From Desulfuromonadaceae bacterium (lineage in GTDB: Bacteria > Desulfobacterota > Desulfuromonadia > Geobacterales > Pseudopelobacteraceae), in NCBI GenBank assembly GCA_028712075.1, contig JAQTQX010000007.1:1-64000 (forward strand): DNA of 64,000 nucleotides, written 5' to 3'. Positions within the stretch are counted from its first letter, which is position 1, and the number at the start of each line of letters is the position of its first letter. Below, in pieces: positions 26,349 to 35,269 of this stretch. The notes below the pieces were generated by a model, which was given only the letters and a program-made list of their open reading frames with translations, was not told the origin of the DNA and did no database searches. The translations under genes were made by a program, and so were the position numbers.

Positions 26349-27236
26349 TCAGACCCTTTCCGAATCGGCTTTACCGAAGAGGCCCTGCGGCCTGATAAAC
26401 AGCAACAATAACAGGATGATGAAGGCGATGGCGTCCTTATACCCTGATGAGATCAGGCCAGCGCCAAGCGACTCAAGCACACCGAGGATCAAACCGCCAA
26501 CAACGGTTGAAATTCCGCTACTCATACCGCCGATAATCGCAGCACAAAACCCCTTCAACCCAAGCATGACACCAACATCGTAAGCGGTCATCGTCAACGG
26601 CGCAACGATAATGCCTGCAATGGCACCCATTGCGGAACTGATGATAAACGAGAACAGAACCATGCGCTTTACATCAATGCCAACCAGGCCAGCGGCTCGA
26701 CGGTTGTAGGAACAGGCACGCATCGCTTTGCCGCTGATGGTATGGTAAAAATAAATTTTGTTGACGACGATTATTATCAGCGTAATAGCCAGTATCCAGA
26801 GATGCTGCGGGAGAATCGTGGCACCGCCGATAGCTATCGGGTCATCGCCGGAAAAAGGGGGAATTGCATGGGTATCTTTGCCCCACACCAGCATCGCCAG
26901 ACCACGGATCAGGATACTTCCACCGATAGTGATGATAACCAGATTAATCGGCGTCGGCTGACGGAGCGGCCTGATAGCCAGGCGCTCAAATAACACACCA
27001 ACAACAGTCGCGACGGCAACGGAACAGGGAATGGCCGCCCAGAGGGGAAGCTGCAACAGCTCAAGACAGGAAAGCGTCAGCAACCCGCCAAGCATGACAA
27101 ATTCACCCTGAGCAAAATTAATTATGCCGGTAGCATTATAGATGATCGAAAAACCGATACCGATTAACGCGTAGATGGCACCGGTAGACAAACCTGACAA
27201 CGTATATTGAAGTATCTGATCAAACTGCATTAACAT
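26349..27236 (-). CDS. livH: Branched-chain amino acid ABC transporter permease
   Basis: This 295-residue permease partners LivM. It shows the LivH start (LSGLSTGAIYALIGIGFSIIY), NFAQGEFVMLGG, and a coupling loop GKAMRACSYNRRAAGLVGID. ATG 27236 and ATG 27230 are both possible starts; neither has a strong ribosome binding site. The gene lies behind a terminator-like hairpin that separates it from livK. Confidence 0.93.
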   Translation of the reverse strand: MLMQFDQILQYTLSGLSTGAIYALIGIGFSIIYNATGIINFAQGEFVMLGGLLTLSCLELLQLPLWAAIPCSVAVATVVGVLFERLAIRPLRQPTPINLVIITIGGSILIRGLAMLVWGKDTHAIPPFSGDDPIAIGGATILPQHLWILAITLIIIVVNKIYFYHTISGKAMRACSYNRRAAGLVGIDVKRMVLFSFIISSAMGAIAGIIVAPLTMTAYDVGVMLGLKGFCAAIIGGMSSGISTVVGGLILGVLESLGAGLISSGYKDAIAFIILLLLLFIRPQGLFGKADSERV

Positions 27237-27255
27237 CCATTTCTTAATATAAAAA

Positions 27256-27282
27256 TCCCCTCCCCCCTGATGGGGGAGGGTT
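27256..27282 (-). terminator. Terminator-like hairpin between livK and livH
   Basis: Nine-base arms CCCTCCCCC (27258-27266) and GGGGGAGGG (27272-27280) enclose a 5-base loop. On the minus strand the stem is followed by ATTTTTATATT. It probably acts as an attenuator or 3' end so the binding protein is made in excess over the permease genes. Confidence 0.6.
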
Positions 27283-27372
27283 CATTTACAGCAAAAGCAA
27301 CGCCTGTCATATCATCTAACCAGCGCTTTCTCAAGTCCCCCGTCAAAGGAGGACGGTATTATGGTGCAGCGA

Positions 27373-28518
27373 CTATTTTACGATTGCCCAATCCTTATTT
27401 TTGACCTCAACCAGCACAAAGGCATCTTTGCCCAACCCTGCATGATCCTGTGGCGAGTAATTAAAGCTGCCACCAATACCGGCAAAAGATTTGGTTTTCT
27501 CAAGCTGGTCACGAATAGCTGTGGCAGCATCTGCACCGCTTTCAACAGCATTTTTGATCAACATGACCGCATCCCAGGCGTGGCCGCCGAAATGGTCACC
27601 TTCGGCTTTGTAATGTATCTGGTAATCCTTGACAAAGGCCATAAGAGATTTTTTCTGTTTATCGGTTGATGCAAGCTGGTCGGCAACAACTACCTTGCCG
27701 GAGGGAAGCTTAATACCTTCAGCAGCCTCTCCAGCCAATTCAATGAACTTTTTGGATGAAACACCGTGGCTCATGAAAAGTGGCGTCTTAATCCCAAGTT
27801 GCCGGGCATTTTTGGCGATAACGGCCGGGCCGGGATTTGTCCCCCAGCAGATGATAGCCTGACTGTGTGTGCCTCGAATTTTGGTAAGTTGAGCAGTCAT
27901 ATCGGTGTCTTTCGGGCCATAGGTATCGTCAGAAACTACGGTGATACCGTATTTCGCGGCCTGAATCTTCAGCTGTTCGCGTCCTGAAGCGCCGAAACCG
28001 TCAGAAACTGTCAGAATTGAAACGGTGGTCTGCTTTGTTTTCTGCAGATATTCATAAATTTTGCCAACCGCCAACGCATCATTCTGGGCGGTCTTGAATA
28101 CCCATTTCTTAACCGGATCAGTAATTTTGCTGCCGGCAGAACAGGAAATCAGAGGGACCTGTTCCTTTTCGGCAACCGGGATCACCGCCATTGTCTCTCC
28201 AGTGGTGCTCGGACCGATAATAGCAACGACCTTATCGTCTTTAATCAGCTTGGTCGCCAGCTGTACAGCCTTTGTCGCATCACCGGTCGTGTCGTACGCA
28301 ATCAGTTCAAGTTTACGGCCTTTTACTCCGCCGGCCTTGTTAATTTCATCAATAACCATCTTGGCACTGTTGCGCTCAGGTTCACCAAGAAAAGCAGCCG
28401 GTCCGGTGACGGCAAACAGGGCGCCGATCCTGATCGGGGCCGCGGCAAACACCGTGGCAGCAAACAGCATTGTTACTAAGAGTGATGCAACACTGATGAT
28501 TTTAAAGTTCATAGACAT
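27373..28518 (-). CDS. livK: Branched-chain amino acid ABC transporter substrate-binding protein (copy 1)
   Basis: This periplasmic binding protein of 381 residues has a signal peptide (LLVTMLFAATVFA, cleavage near residue 25) and a type I periplasmic binding fold. Ligand-pocket segments include FAVTGPAAFLGEPE, IIGPSTTGETMAVIP and LTVSDGFGASGREQ. It closely resembles the gene just upstream (copy 2), so the two arose by tandem duplication. Ligands may be branched-chain or aromatic amino acids given the neighbouring ior/paaK genes (inference). Confidence 0.93.
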   Translation of the reverse strand: MSMNFKIISVASLLVTMLFAATVFAAAPIRIGALFAVTGPAAFLGEPERNSAKMVIDEINKAGGVKGRKLELIAYDTTGDATKAVQLATKLIKDDKVVAIIGPSTTGETMAVIPVAEKEQVPLISCSAGSKITDPVKKWVFKTAQNDALAVGKIYEYLQKTKQTTVSILTVSDGFGASGREQLKIQAAKYGITVVSDDTYGPKDTDMTAQLTKIRGTHSQAIICWGTNPGPAVIAKNARQLGIKTPLFMSHGVSSKKFIELAGEAAEGIKLPSGKVVVADQLASTDKQKKSLMAFVKDYQIHYKAEGDHFGGHAWDAVMLIKNAVESGADAATAIRDQLEKTKSFAGIGGSFNYSPQDHAGLGKDAFVLVEVKNKDWAIVK

Positions 28519-28550
28519 TCTCCGTAGTTTTTATCGATTTATTGAGTTTC

Positions 28551-28569
28551 CGTCCGGAAACTCCGGACG
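28551..28569 (-). promoter_or_regulatory. Stem-loop between the two livK genes
   Basis: CGTCCGG and CCGGACG form a perfect 7-base stem with a 5-base loop just after the stop of livK copy 2. It lacks a following T run, so it more likely stabilises or delimits mRNA than terminates. Confidence 0.45.
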
Positions 28570-28572
28570 AAA

Positions 28573-29715
28573 TTATTTAATCATTACCCAATCGCCCTTT
28601 TCAACCTTAACCATCTCGAAGGCAGAAAGATCAAGACCATTATGATCTTTCGGCGACATCGAGAACACACCGGAAATACTGACAAGTTTACTGGTTTGTT
28701 CTATGCCGTTACGTATCTGATCGGGGGTACTGCCGGATTTTTTAATAGCACCGGTAGCAAGCAGGAACGCATCGTAGGCATAACCACCGAATGTCGATGC
28801 CTCGGTACCGAACGCTTTCTTATACCCTTGATCGTATCCCTTCAGCAATTTCGACTGTACGTCGTTCCTGGGAAGTGCGTCGTAAATGGCAAGCTTGCCG
28901 GCAGGGAGCATAACCCCTTCTGCCGAATCGGCGCCCGCAAGTTCGATATATTTTTTGGAAGCAACACCGTGGCTCATGTAAAGCGGAGTCTTGATTCCGA
29001 GCTGTTTGACATTCTTGGTGACAACTGCCGGGCCGGGGTTGGTGCCCCAGCAGATAATCGCATCGGGCTTGATACCGCGAATCTTGGTTAGCTGGGCGGT
29101 CATGTCGGTGTCCTTCGGTCCGTACACTTCATCAGCAACAATGGTGAACCCTTTCTGCTTGGCCAACACCTTGATCTGCTCTCGACCGGAAGCACCAAAG
29201 CCGTCAGTTACGGTCAGCAGGGCAATATTTTTCTGTTTTTTGGTCGCCATGTAGTTCAGAATTTTTTCAGCGGCAACATGGTCATTTGCCGGTGTCTTGA
29301 ATACCCAGTGTTTGACCGGATCAGTGATTTTGATACCGGCAGCACAGGAAATCAGTGGAATTTTCTCTTTTTCCACAACCGGAATAACCGCCATGCTCTC
29401 GCCGGTAGTGCTTGGTCCGATGATGATGCTGACTTTATCATCCTTAATCAGCTTGGTGGCCAGTTGGACAGCCTTGGTAGCATCACCGCCGGTATCATAA
29501 ATAACCGCTTCCAGTTTCTGTCCGTTAATCCCGCCCTTCTCATTCGTCTCTTTCACCAGCATTTCAAGCGTCTTCTTCTCAGGCTCTCCCAGAAAAGAAG
29601 CCGGCCCGGTCACGGAAAAAAGTCCGCCGATTTTGATGGTACCCGATGCAAATGATACTGCTGCGAACATGAGAGTCAAACAGATGCTGCCCAACAATAA
29701 CGACACTTTTTTCAT
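28573..29715 (-). CDS. livK: Branched-chain amino acid ABC transporter substrate-binding protein (copy 2)
   Basis: This 380-residue paralog of the adjacent binding protein shares the segments FSVTGPASFLGEPE, IIGPSTTGESMAVIP, LTVTDGFGASGREQ and PKDTDMTAQLTKIRG. The signal peptide ends at about residue 24 (AAVSFASG). Differences cluster in the C-terminal lobe (IYDALPRNDVQSKLLKGYD), suggesting different ligand preference. It lies 34 bases after the ACT-domain gene. Confidence 0.93.
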   Translation of the reverse strand: MKKVSLLLGSICLTLMFAAVSFASGTIKIGGLFSVTGPASFLGEPEKKTLEMLVKETNEKGGINGQKLEAVIYDTGGDATKAVQLATKLIKDDKVSIIIGPSTTGESMAVIPVVEKEKIPLISCAAGIKITDPVKHWVFKTPANDHVAAEKILNYMATKKQKNIALLTVTDGFGASGREQIKVLAKQKGFTIVADEVYGPKDTDMTAQLTKIRGIKPDAIICWGTNPGPAVVTKNVKQLGIKTPLYMSHGVASKKYIELAGADSAEGVMLPAGKLAIYDALPRNDVQSKLLKGYDQGYKKAFGTEASTFGGYAYDAFLLATGAIKKSGSTPDQIRNGIEQTSKLVSISGVFSMSPKDHNGLDLSAFEMVKVEKGDWVMIK

Positions 29716-29749
29716 GCACTACCTCCGTTTTGGTTTGATCAATCTCCAT

Positions 29750-30181
29750 CTACACATCGTACAGTCGGCTTCCATCAAGTATGTTGAATTTCTGGGCCTG
29801 CAACACGGCAATAGCCTTATCCGTTTCGTCAAAACGGAAAATGATGACCGCGTTTTCACCACAACGTTCAACAAATGCGTACATATATTCGACATTGATA
29901 GCTTCGCGGTCAAGCGTCTGCAGAATGGCAGACAGTCCGCCGGGACGGTCCGGCACCTCAACGGCAACCACTTCGGTTTTGCTGACGGTAAAGCCGCTTT
30001 CCTTGAGTACCGTGGTAGCTTTCGCACCGTCATTGACAATCAGTCTCAGGATACCGAAATCGGATGTATCAGCAAGAGAAAGGGCCCGGATATTGATGCC
30101 CGTCTCACCAAGAATGCGGGTAACTTCAGCCAGCCGGCCGGACTTGTTTTCAATGAAAATGGATATCTGTTCAACTTTCAT
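29750..30181 (-). CDS. Tandem ACT-domain regulatory protein
   Basis: This 143-residue protein is made of two ACT domains: 1-70 ([20 protein letters not shown]) and 72-143 ([20 protein letters not shown]). ACT pairs bind amino acids. This family often accompanies phenylacetate-CoA ligase and indolepyruvate oxidoreductase genes, so a role as amino-acid sensor or modulator of those enzymes is likely (inference). It lies between paaK and livK. Confidence 0.88.
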   Translation of the reverse strand: MKVEQISIFIENKSGRLAEVTRILGETGINIRALSLADTSDFGILRLIVNDGAKATTVLKESGFTVSKTEVVAVEVPDRPGGLSAILQTLDREAINVEYMYAFVERCGENAVIIFRFDETDKAIAVLQAQKFNILDGSRLYDV

Positions 30182-30207
30182 GATCTGCCTCCAGTAGTCA
30201 GAATACG

Positions 30208-31509
30208 TTACAGCTTCCGGTTGTCAGTCACCCGCTTCGCTTTGCCTTCGCTCCGTTGAATTGTTTTCGGTTCAACCAGTTTTGCCGTGCAGGTAACCCC
30301 CAACATGTCCTTGATCTCTTTTTCTACCCGGCGCGCCAACGCCTGGAGCACTTTGATCTCATCGGAGAAAAGCAGCTCGCTGACTTCAACCTGGACCGTC
30401 AATGTATCCAGTGTCCCCTGCCGATCAACAATCAGCATGTAATGCGGTTCAATTCCTTCAATACCCACCAGAATTGCTTCGATCTGTGAGGGGAACACGT
30501 TGACACCACGGATAATCAGCATGTCATCGGAACGGCCGCTCATACGGGTAATGCGGGCATGAGTACGCCCACAGATACATGGTTCGTAGGTAAGACTGGT
30601 AATATCGCGCGTGCGGTAACGAATCAGCGGAATGCCCTGTTTGGTAATGGTGGTTATAACCAGTTCACCACGCTCCCCTTCCGGCAGCAACTCTCCGGTT
30701 TCAGGGTTGATGATCTCCGGGATGAAGTGGTCTTCCCATATATGCAGTCCCCGTTTGGCCTCGATGCACTCGATTGCCACACCAGGCCCCATTATTTCAG
30801 ACAGGCCGTAGATATCGATTGCCGACAGATTCAGCTTTGCTTCAATTTCCGCCCGCATCGCCTCCGACCACGGTTCCGCACCGAAGATACCGACCCGCAA
30901 CTTGAGGTTCCTGAAATCGATTCCTTCCGCCTGCGCCTCTTCAGCCATAAACAGTGAATACGATGGGGTACAGGTCAGCACCGTCGAACCAAAGTCCTGC
31001 ATGATCATGATCTGGCGCTTGGTATTGCCGCCCGAAATTGGAATAACGGAGGCCCCCAGCATTTCAGCGCCGTAATGGGCGCCAAGACCGCCGGTAAACA
31101 GACCGTAGCCGTAAGCGTTGTGGATAATGTCACCCCTGTGCGCTCCAGCCGCAACAAAGGAACGCGCCATCAGCTCCGACCACGTGGCGATGTCTTTTTT
31201 GGTGTAACCGACAACGGTAGGTTTACCGGTGGTTCCACTTGAGGCATGAATACGGATTATTTCGTCCATCGGTGCCGCAAAAAGTCTGTACGGATACGAG
31301 TCCCGCATATCCTGCTTGGTGGTGAACGGCACCTTTTGCAAGTCGTCCAGATGTGCCACTACAGACGGTTTGATACCTACCGCATCAAAAGAGGCCTTGT
31401 AAAACGGCACGTTGGCATATACCCTTTCAAGCGTTGCCTGCAGCCGTTTCAGCTGCAGTGCTTCAAGAGCCGGGCGTGGCAGGGTTTCGAATTCTTCGTT
31501 GAAAAACAT
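30208..31509 (-). CDS. paaK: Phenylacetate-CoA ligase
   Basis: This is an acyl-adenylate-forming ligase of 433 residues. The P-loop-like motif is [17 protein letters not shown] (about 90), with the aryl-acid-binding [15 protein letters not shown], the adenylate motif [10 protein letters not shown] and the C-terminal hinge [19 protein letters not shown]. With IorAB it can activate or release aryl-acetates from aromatic amino-acid oxidation; run in reverse it would yield ATP (inference). A GAGG ribosome binding site precedes the ATG. Confidence 0.92.
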   Translation of the reverse strand: MFFNEEFETLPRPALEALQLKRLQATLERVYANVPFYKASFDAVGIKPSVVAHLDDLQKVPFTTKQDMRDSYPYRLFAAPMDEIIRIHASSGTTGKPTVVGYTKKDIATWSELMARSFVAAGAHRGDIIHNAYGYGLFTGGLGAHYGAEMLGASVIPISGGNTKRQIMIMQDFGSTVLTCTPSYSLFMAEEAQAEGIDFRNLKLRVGIFGAEPWSEAMRAEIEAKLNLSAIDIYGLSEIMGPGVAIECIEAKRGLHIWEDHFIPEIINPETGELLPEGERGELVITTITKQGIPLIRYRTRDITSLTYEPCICGRTHARITRMSGRSDDMLIIRGVNVFPSQIEAILVGIEGIEPHYMLIVDRQGTLDTLTVQVEVSELLFSDEIKVLQALARRVEKEIKDMLGVTCTAKLVEPKTIQRSEGKAKRVTDNRKL

Positions 31510-31530
31510 ACGGCAGTACCTCGTCAGATT

Positions 31531-32106
31531 TTATACAAGCTGATCGGCAAAGCATTCCAGTGTATAGCCATTAACGACCACATCAAGATGTCCGTCATTC
31601 GGGCAGAATAACAGTCCATGAATGGGAACATCCTTTGGTATTAACGGGTTATTGCGCAAGATCTTCACCACCCGTTCAATATTTTCCACCGGATGGGCAA
31701 AGATGCCGAGCCACTGTTTCAGATCCGGAATATGAATGTCGATAATGACCGGTGAAATACCTCGATCAATCATGTCCTGCTTGACTGAATCGGCATCAAT
31801 CTCAGCCATGCCGCAATCCCTGTGTCCAATGACAAAAATTTCCTCGACGCCCAGCATGAAAATCCCTGCCACCAGGCTGCGGATTATTGTCCCGGACATC
31901 GGATCAACGATAGTGTTTCCGGCGTTCTTGATAACTTTTGCTTCACCACGCTTCAACCCCATTGCCGGCTCAAGGAAATCAACCAGCCTGGTATCCATGC
32001 AGGTGAAAATCGCCATCTGCTTCTGCGGCGCTTTGGGAAGCGGTGGAAAGGCATTCGGTTTTACAAAACTCTTGTTTGCGGAAATAACCTGCTCAAGTTG
32101 CGTCAT
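31531..32106 (-). CDS. Beta-class carbonic anhydrase
   Basis: This cytoplasmic zinc enzyme interconverts CO2 and bicarbonate. The 191 residues contain the zinc-site motifs CMDTRL (about 36) and GHRDCG (about 92), and AGNTI between them. ATG 32106 overlaps the iorB stop by four bases; an in-frame GTG at 32112 is an alternative. Its place between iorB and paaK suggests it hydrates the CO2 released by 2-oxoacid oxidation. The tail GLLFCPNDGHLDVVVNGY matches the type D-like bacterial group. Confidence 0.9.
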   Translation of the reverse strand: MTQLEQVISANKSFVKPNAFPPLPKAPQKQMAIFTCMDTRLVDFLEPAMGLKRGEAKVIKNAGNTIVDPMSGTIIRSLVAGIFMLGVEEIFVIGHRDCGMAEIDADSVKQDMIDRGISPVIIDIHIPDLKQWLGIFAHPVENIERVVKILRNNPLIPKDVPIHGLLFCPNDGHLDVVVNGYTLECFADQLV

Positions 32107-32684
32107 AGACACTCACGCCCCAGCTTAAAAGCGAGCTTGTTGACCACAAGCGCCTTGGCCGGTACCATTTTTTCAAGAGCGTTCATCCAGAACTCTTCAG
32201 TAATACTGAGTCGTTTTGAGACCGCTCCCAAAAGAACAGTGTTGGCGGCTTTCGCGTTACCTGCCTCAGCAGCCATTTTCTGTCCGTCCACCATGAGGAA
32301 ATCGGCAAACCGGTCCTTGATGCGATCGCTCAGTCTCTCAGGATAGGTTTCAAGCCCCATCAGCACCGATGGCGGAGAAATCTGCAGATCGTTCGCAACA
32401 ACGGTACCACCCGGTCTAAGCAGTGGCAACGACCGCACCGTCTCCATCAATTCAAAACCGAACAGGATATCACCCTCCCCCTCGGGAACAATTGGAGAAA
32501 AAACTTCCGATCCGTACCGGACATGGGAAACAACGCTGCCACCACGCTGCGACATGCCATGAATCTCGCTTTTTTTAACATCAAAGCCAGCCAGCATGGC
32601 CGCTTCAGAGAGTATTTCAGACGCAAGTAAAATGCCCTGACCGCCGACACCGACAATCAGTATATTTGTTATCTGGTTGCTCAT
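32103..32684 (-). CDS. iorB: Indolepyruvate:ferredoxin oxidoreductase beta subunit
   Basis: This is the gamma-type (POR) domain subunit of 193 residues, with IVGVGGQGILLASEIL near its start and the family segment HGMSQRGGSVVSHVRYG. It works with IorA to oxidise aryl-pyruvates to aryl-acetyl-CoA, reducing ferredoxin. Its start overlaps the iorA stop (ATGA). Confidence 0.95.
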   Translation of the reverse strand: MSNQITNILIVGVGGQGILLASEILSEAAMLAGFDVKKSEIHGMSQRGGSVVSHVRYGSEVFSPIVPEGEGDILFGFELMETVRSLPLLRPGGTVVANDLQISPPSVLMGLETYPERLSDRIKDRFADFLMVDGQKMAAEAGNAKAANTVLLGAVSKRLSITEEFWMNALEKMVPAKALVVNKLAFKLGRECL

Positions 32685-34441
32685 TTTGCACTCCCGATCG
32701 CATCAAACCCGCACAACTGACGACAGACATCACACCCTGTGCAGAGGAGCGGATCAATGTAGGCTTTCCCCTTTTTACTCCCCTCACCTGCCGGTCGCCA
32801 TTCAATGGCAGGGCAACCAATTTTGAGACAGGCTCGACACCCGATGCAGTTGTCGCAATCAACCGCGTAGACCGGCCCCTTGGTAAATACATCGTCCCGT
32901 TTGATGAGCACGCACGGCTTGCTGGTAATGATAACCGATGGTTCGGGACGCTCCATCTCTTCCGCAATAACCGTACGGGTTTCCTTAAGATCAAGCGGAT
33001 TGATGACCCGCACATGCTTGACACCAAGTGCGGTGCAGAGCAGCGGTATGTCCACGGCATGAGTGGCGGCATCCATCAGGGTGAAACCGGAAGCCGGATT
33101 ATCCTGACGGCCGGTCATCGCGGTGATGCTGTTATCAAGGATAATGACCGTCGCCGGCGCATTGTTGTACACCATATCCATCAATCCGTTGATACCGGTA
33201 TGAAGAAAGGTCGAATCACCAATTACCGCAACAACCTTTTTCTTTTCCTCAGCGGAAACCACTTTTGTCACTCCGGTTGCCATGCCTATCGAGGCACCCA
33301 TGCAGATACAGGTGTCCATAGCGGAAAGCGGCGGCATAAAACCAAGTGTGTAGCAGCCGATATCGCCGGTAACGTATGCTTTAAGCTGGTTAAGCACAAA
33401 AAAGACACCGCGATGGGGACATCCCGGGCACATATTTGGCGGACGACCGGGAAGCGTTTCGGCAGCTGCGGCATCCGGCTGCGGTAATTTAAAAGCGCTC
33501 CGAAGCCGCCCCGGAGTCAGTTCACCACAGAGGGAAATGATCTCCTTACCGATAACGGCAATTCCCATAGCCTTGATCTGCTCTTCAATAAACGGATCAA
33601 GCTCCTCTATCACATAGAGCACGTCAACTTGCGCAGCAAATTCACGAATAAGTTCATGGGGAAGAGGATGTACCAGGCCAAGCTTGAGCGTTGAAGCCTG
33701 CGGCAAAACCTCCCTGACATATTGATAGCAGATCCCCGCCGTTATGATGCCGATTGAAGTGTCGCGAAGTTCCATGCGATTAAAAGGGAGGTGTGCAGCT
33801 GCCGCGGCAAGATCCAGAAGGCTCTGCTCGATCAATGGATGGCGGACACGGGCATTACCGGGGAGCATAACCAGTTTGGCCGGATTCTTTTCAAGTTTCG
33901 GCATTGGCAGACCGGTAACCCGCTCGCCCAGTTCAACAACTGACTTGCCATGTGAAATACGGGTGCTGCTTCTCAACATGACCGGCGTGTCGTATTGTTC
34001 CGACAATTCGAAAGCCAGCCGGGTAAATTCCTTGCACTCTCCTGAATCGGATGGTTCAAGCATCGGCACTTTGGCAAATTTTGCGTAGTTGCGACTGTCC
34101 TGCTCGTTCTGGGAAGAATGCATCTCCGGATCGTCGGCGGCAACAAGTACCAGCCCTCCCCTGACGCCAGTGTAGGAAAGTGTAAATAGCGGGTCTGCCG
34201 CAACATTGACACCAACGTGCTTCATCGTACAGAGAGCCCGTCCACCTCCGAAAGATGCGCCGATTGCAACTTCCAGGGCCACTTTTTCATTTGGTGCCCA
34301 GGAAGAATCTATTTCGTCATACTGCAGGGTGTTTTCAAGTATTTCAGTCGAAGGGGTCCCCGGGTAGGCAGACGCAACAAGGCAGCCAGCTTCATACGCA
34401 CCACGGGCAATAGCTTCGTTGCCTGAGAGAATTGATTTCAT
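32681..34441 (-). CDS. iorA: Indolepyruvate:ferredoxin oxidoreductase alpha subunit
   Basis: This catalytic subunit of 586 residues has an N-terminal pyrimidine-binding POR domain (AYPGTPSTEILE). The thiamin-diphosphate domain has CPGCPHRGVFF, GDIGCYTLGF and GDSTFLHTG. The C-terminus carries two 4Fe-4S ferredoxin motifs (CIGCRACLKIGCP and CTGCDVCRQLCG). The reaction feeds low-potential electrons to ferredoxin from aromatic amino-acid breakdown. It is the first gene of the long minus-strand operon and has a well-spaced promoter. Confidence 0.96.
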   Translation of the reverse strand: MKSILSGNEAIARGAYEAGCLVASAYPGTPSTEILENTLQYDEIDSSWAPNEKVALEVAIGASFGGGRALCTMKHVGVNVAADPLFTLSYTGVRGGLVLVAADDPEMHSSQNEQDSRNYAKFAKVPMLEPSDSGECKEFTRLAFELSEQYDTPVMLRSSTRISHGKSVVELGERVTGLPMPKLEKNPAKLVMLPGNARVRHPLIEQSLLDLAAAAAHLPFNRMELRDTSIGIITAGICYQYVREVLPQASTLKLGLVHPLPHELIREFAAQVDVLYVIEELDPFIEEQIKAMGIAVIGKEIISLCGELTPGRLRSAFKLPQPDAAAAETLPGRPPNMCPGCPHRGVFFVLNQLKAYVTGDIGCYTLGFMPPLSAMDTCICMGASIGMATGVTKVVSAEEKKKVVAVIGDSTFLHTGINGLMDMVYNNAPATVIILDNSITAMTGRQDNPASGFTLMDAATHAVDIPLLCTALGVKHVRVINPLDLKETRTVIAEEMERPEPSVIITSKPCVLIKRDDVFTKGPVYAVDCDNCIGCRACLKIGCPAIEWRPAGEGSKKGKAYIDPLLCTGCDVCRQLCGFDAIGSAK

Positions 34442-34489
34442 CCAGTGTGTTCCTTATAGCAAAGTGAGTGATTGAAATTGTAGCGGCGC

Positions 34490-34518
34490 ACTATACTAAA
34501 ACTGCTGTGATAATGCAA
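34490..34518 (-). promoter_or_regulatory. Sigma70-type promoter of the ior-liv operon
   Basis: Read on the minus strand: -35 TTGCAT (34518-34513), a 17-base spacer, and -10 TATAGT (34495-34490), about 50 bases upstream of the iorA ATG. Both hexamers are close to consensus. Confidence 0.6.
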
Positions 34519-35269
34519 TTTGTTTGAGAATCAGCAAAAATTTGCGACATATTTTTGCCAGATCAAAACATCAGAAAATGTGCTCATGAATGAGAACATA
34601 GAGTAATAATCTGACCGGTGAGCAACTCATCATCACAATATTATATTTGGAGAAAAAGGAAATAGATGCTAAACACTTATAACACCGTTTCGAAATTCCT
34701 GGGGCACATCCCGTGCTGCAGACAGTGATCGTTGCATCCATGAAACTCCACCAGGGGAAACAACAATGACTCTTGCGGGCAAACCGGAACAACAACCGTG
34801 CAATGTATTCCCCATGATGATCCGCTCGGTTTCTGTGCAGCTGTTCGGCCAGACACCACTCAGGTCCCTGGCCCAGTCCCTGATCATCATTTTGATGCTG
34901 ATCTCTCCCTTGTCATTTTCAACAGAAAATATTCCCAATTTTTCGTATGAATGTCCGGTTTCCATCGACGCCCCTACCAAGAGCAAGCGTCACGGAATCG
35001 TTGTTCAGCAGTCCCCCAAGCGCATCAACCGGAATCGCGCGCCAGCGGCCCGACAACTCGCAGTACCTCACCTTAAAATCCCTTCGGATACTCTGGTCAG
35101 CTACACCCCTCCAAGCAGAGCCCCACCCGCCTAAACACGGTTCAATCAACGCCATAAATCTTTCTAGCCGGGCGGATGTTTCGGATATCGGACCATTGCC
35201 CATCGGTACCACTGCATGCGTGGTAGTGTGCTAAACTATTTTCAAACATATCTCGGGAGACACATAACT
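34519..35269. other. Gene-poor stretch between iorA and the NhaD antiporter gene
   Basis: About 750 bases hold only short open frames on both strands in conflicting phases (for example minus 34669-34986 and 34919-35212, plus 34766-35134). None has a family resemblance, good ribosome binding site or consistent codon use. The two minus-strand frames are adjacent in different phases, as in a decayed gene. The ~120 bases nearest iorA carry its promoter. Function unknown. Confidence 0.4.

Noticed and set aside
34669..35212. Two minus-strand frames (97 and 105 codons) as genes
   Set aside because: There is no recognisable domain, no good ribosome binding site, and they overlap in different phases; kept only as an unexplained gap.
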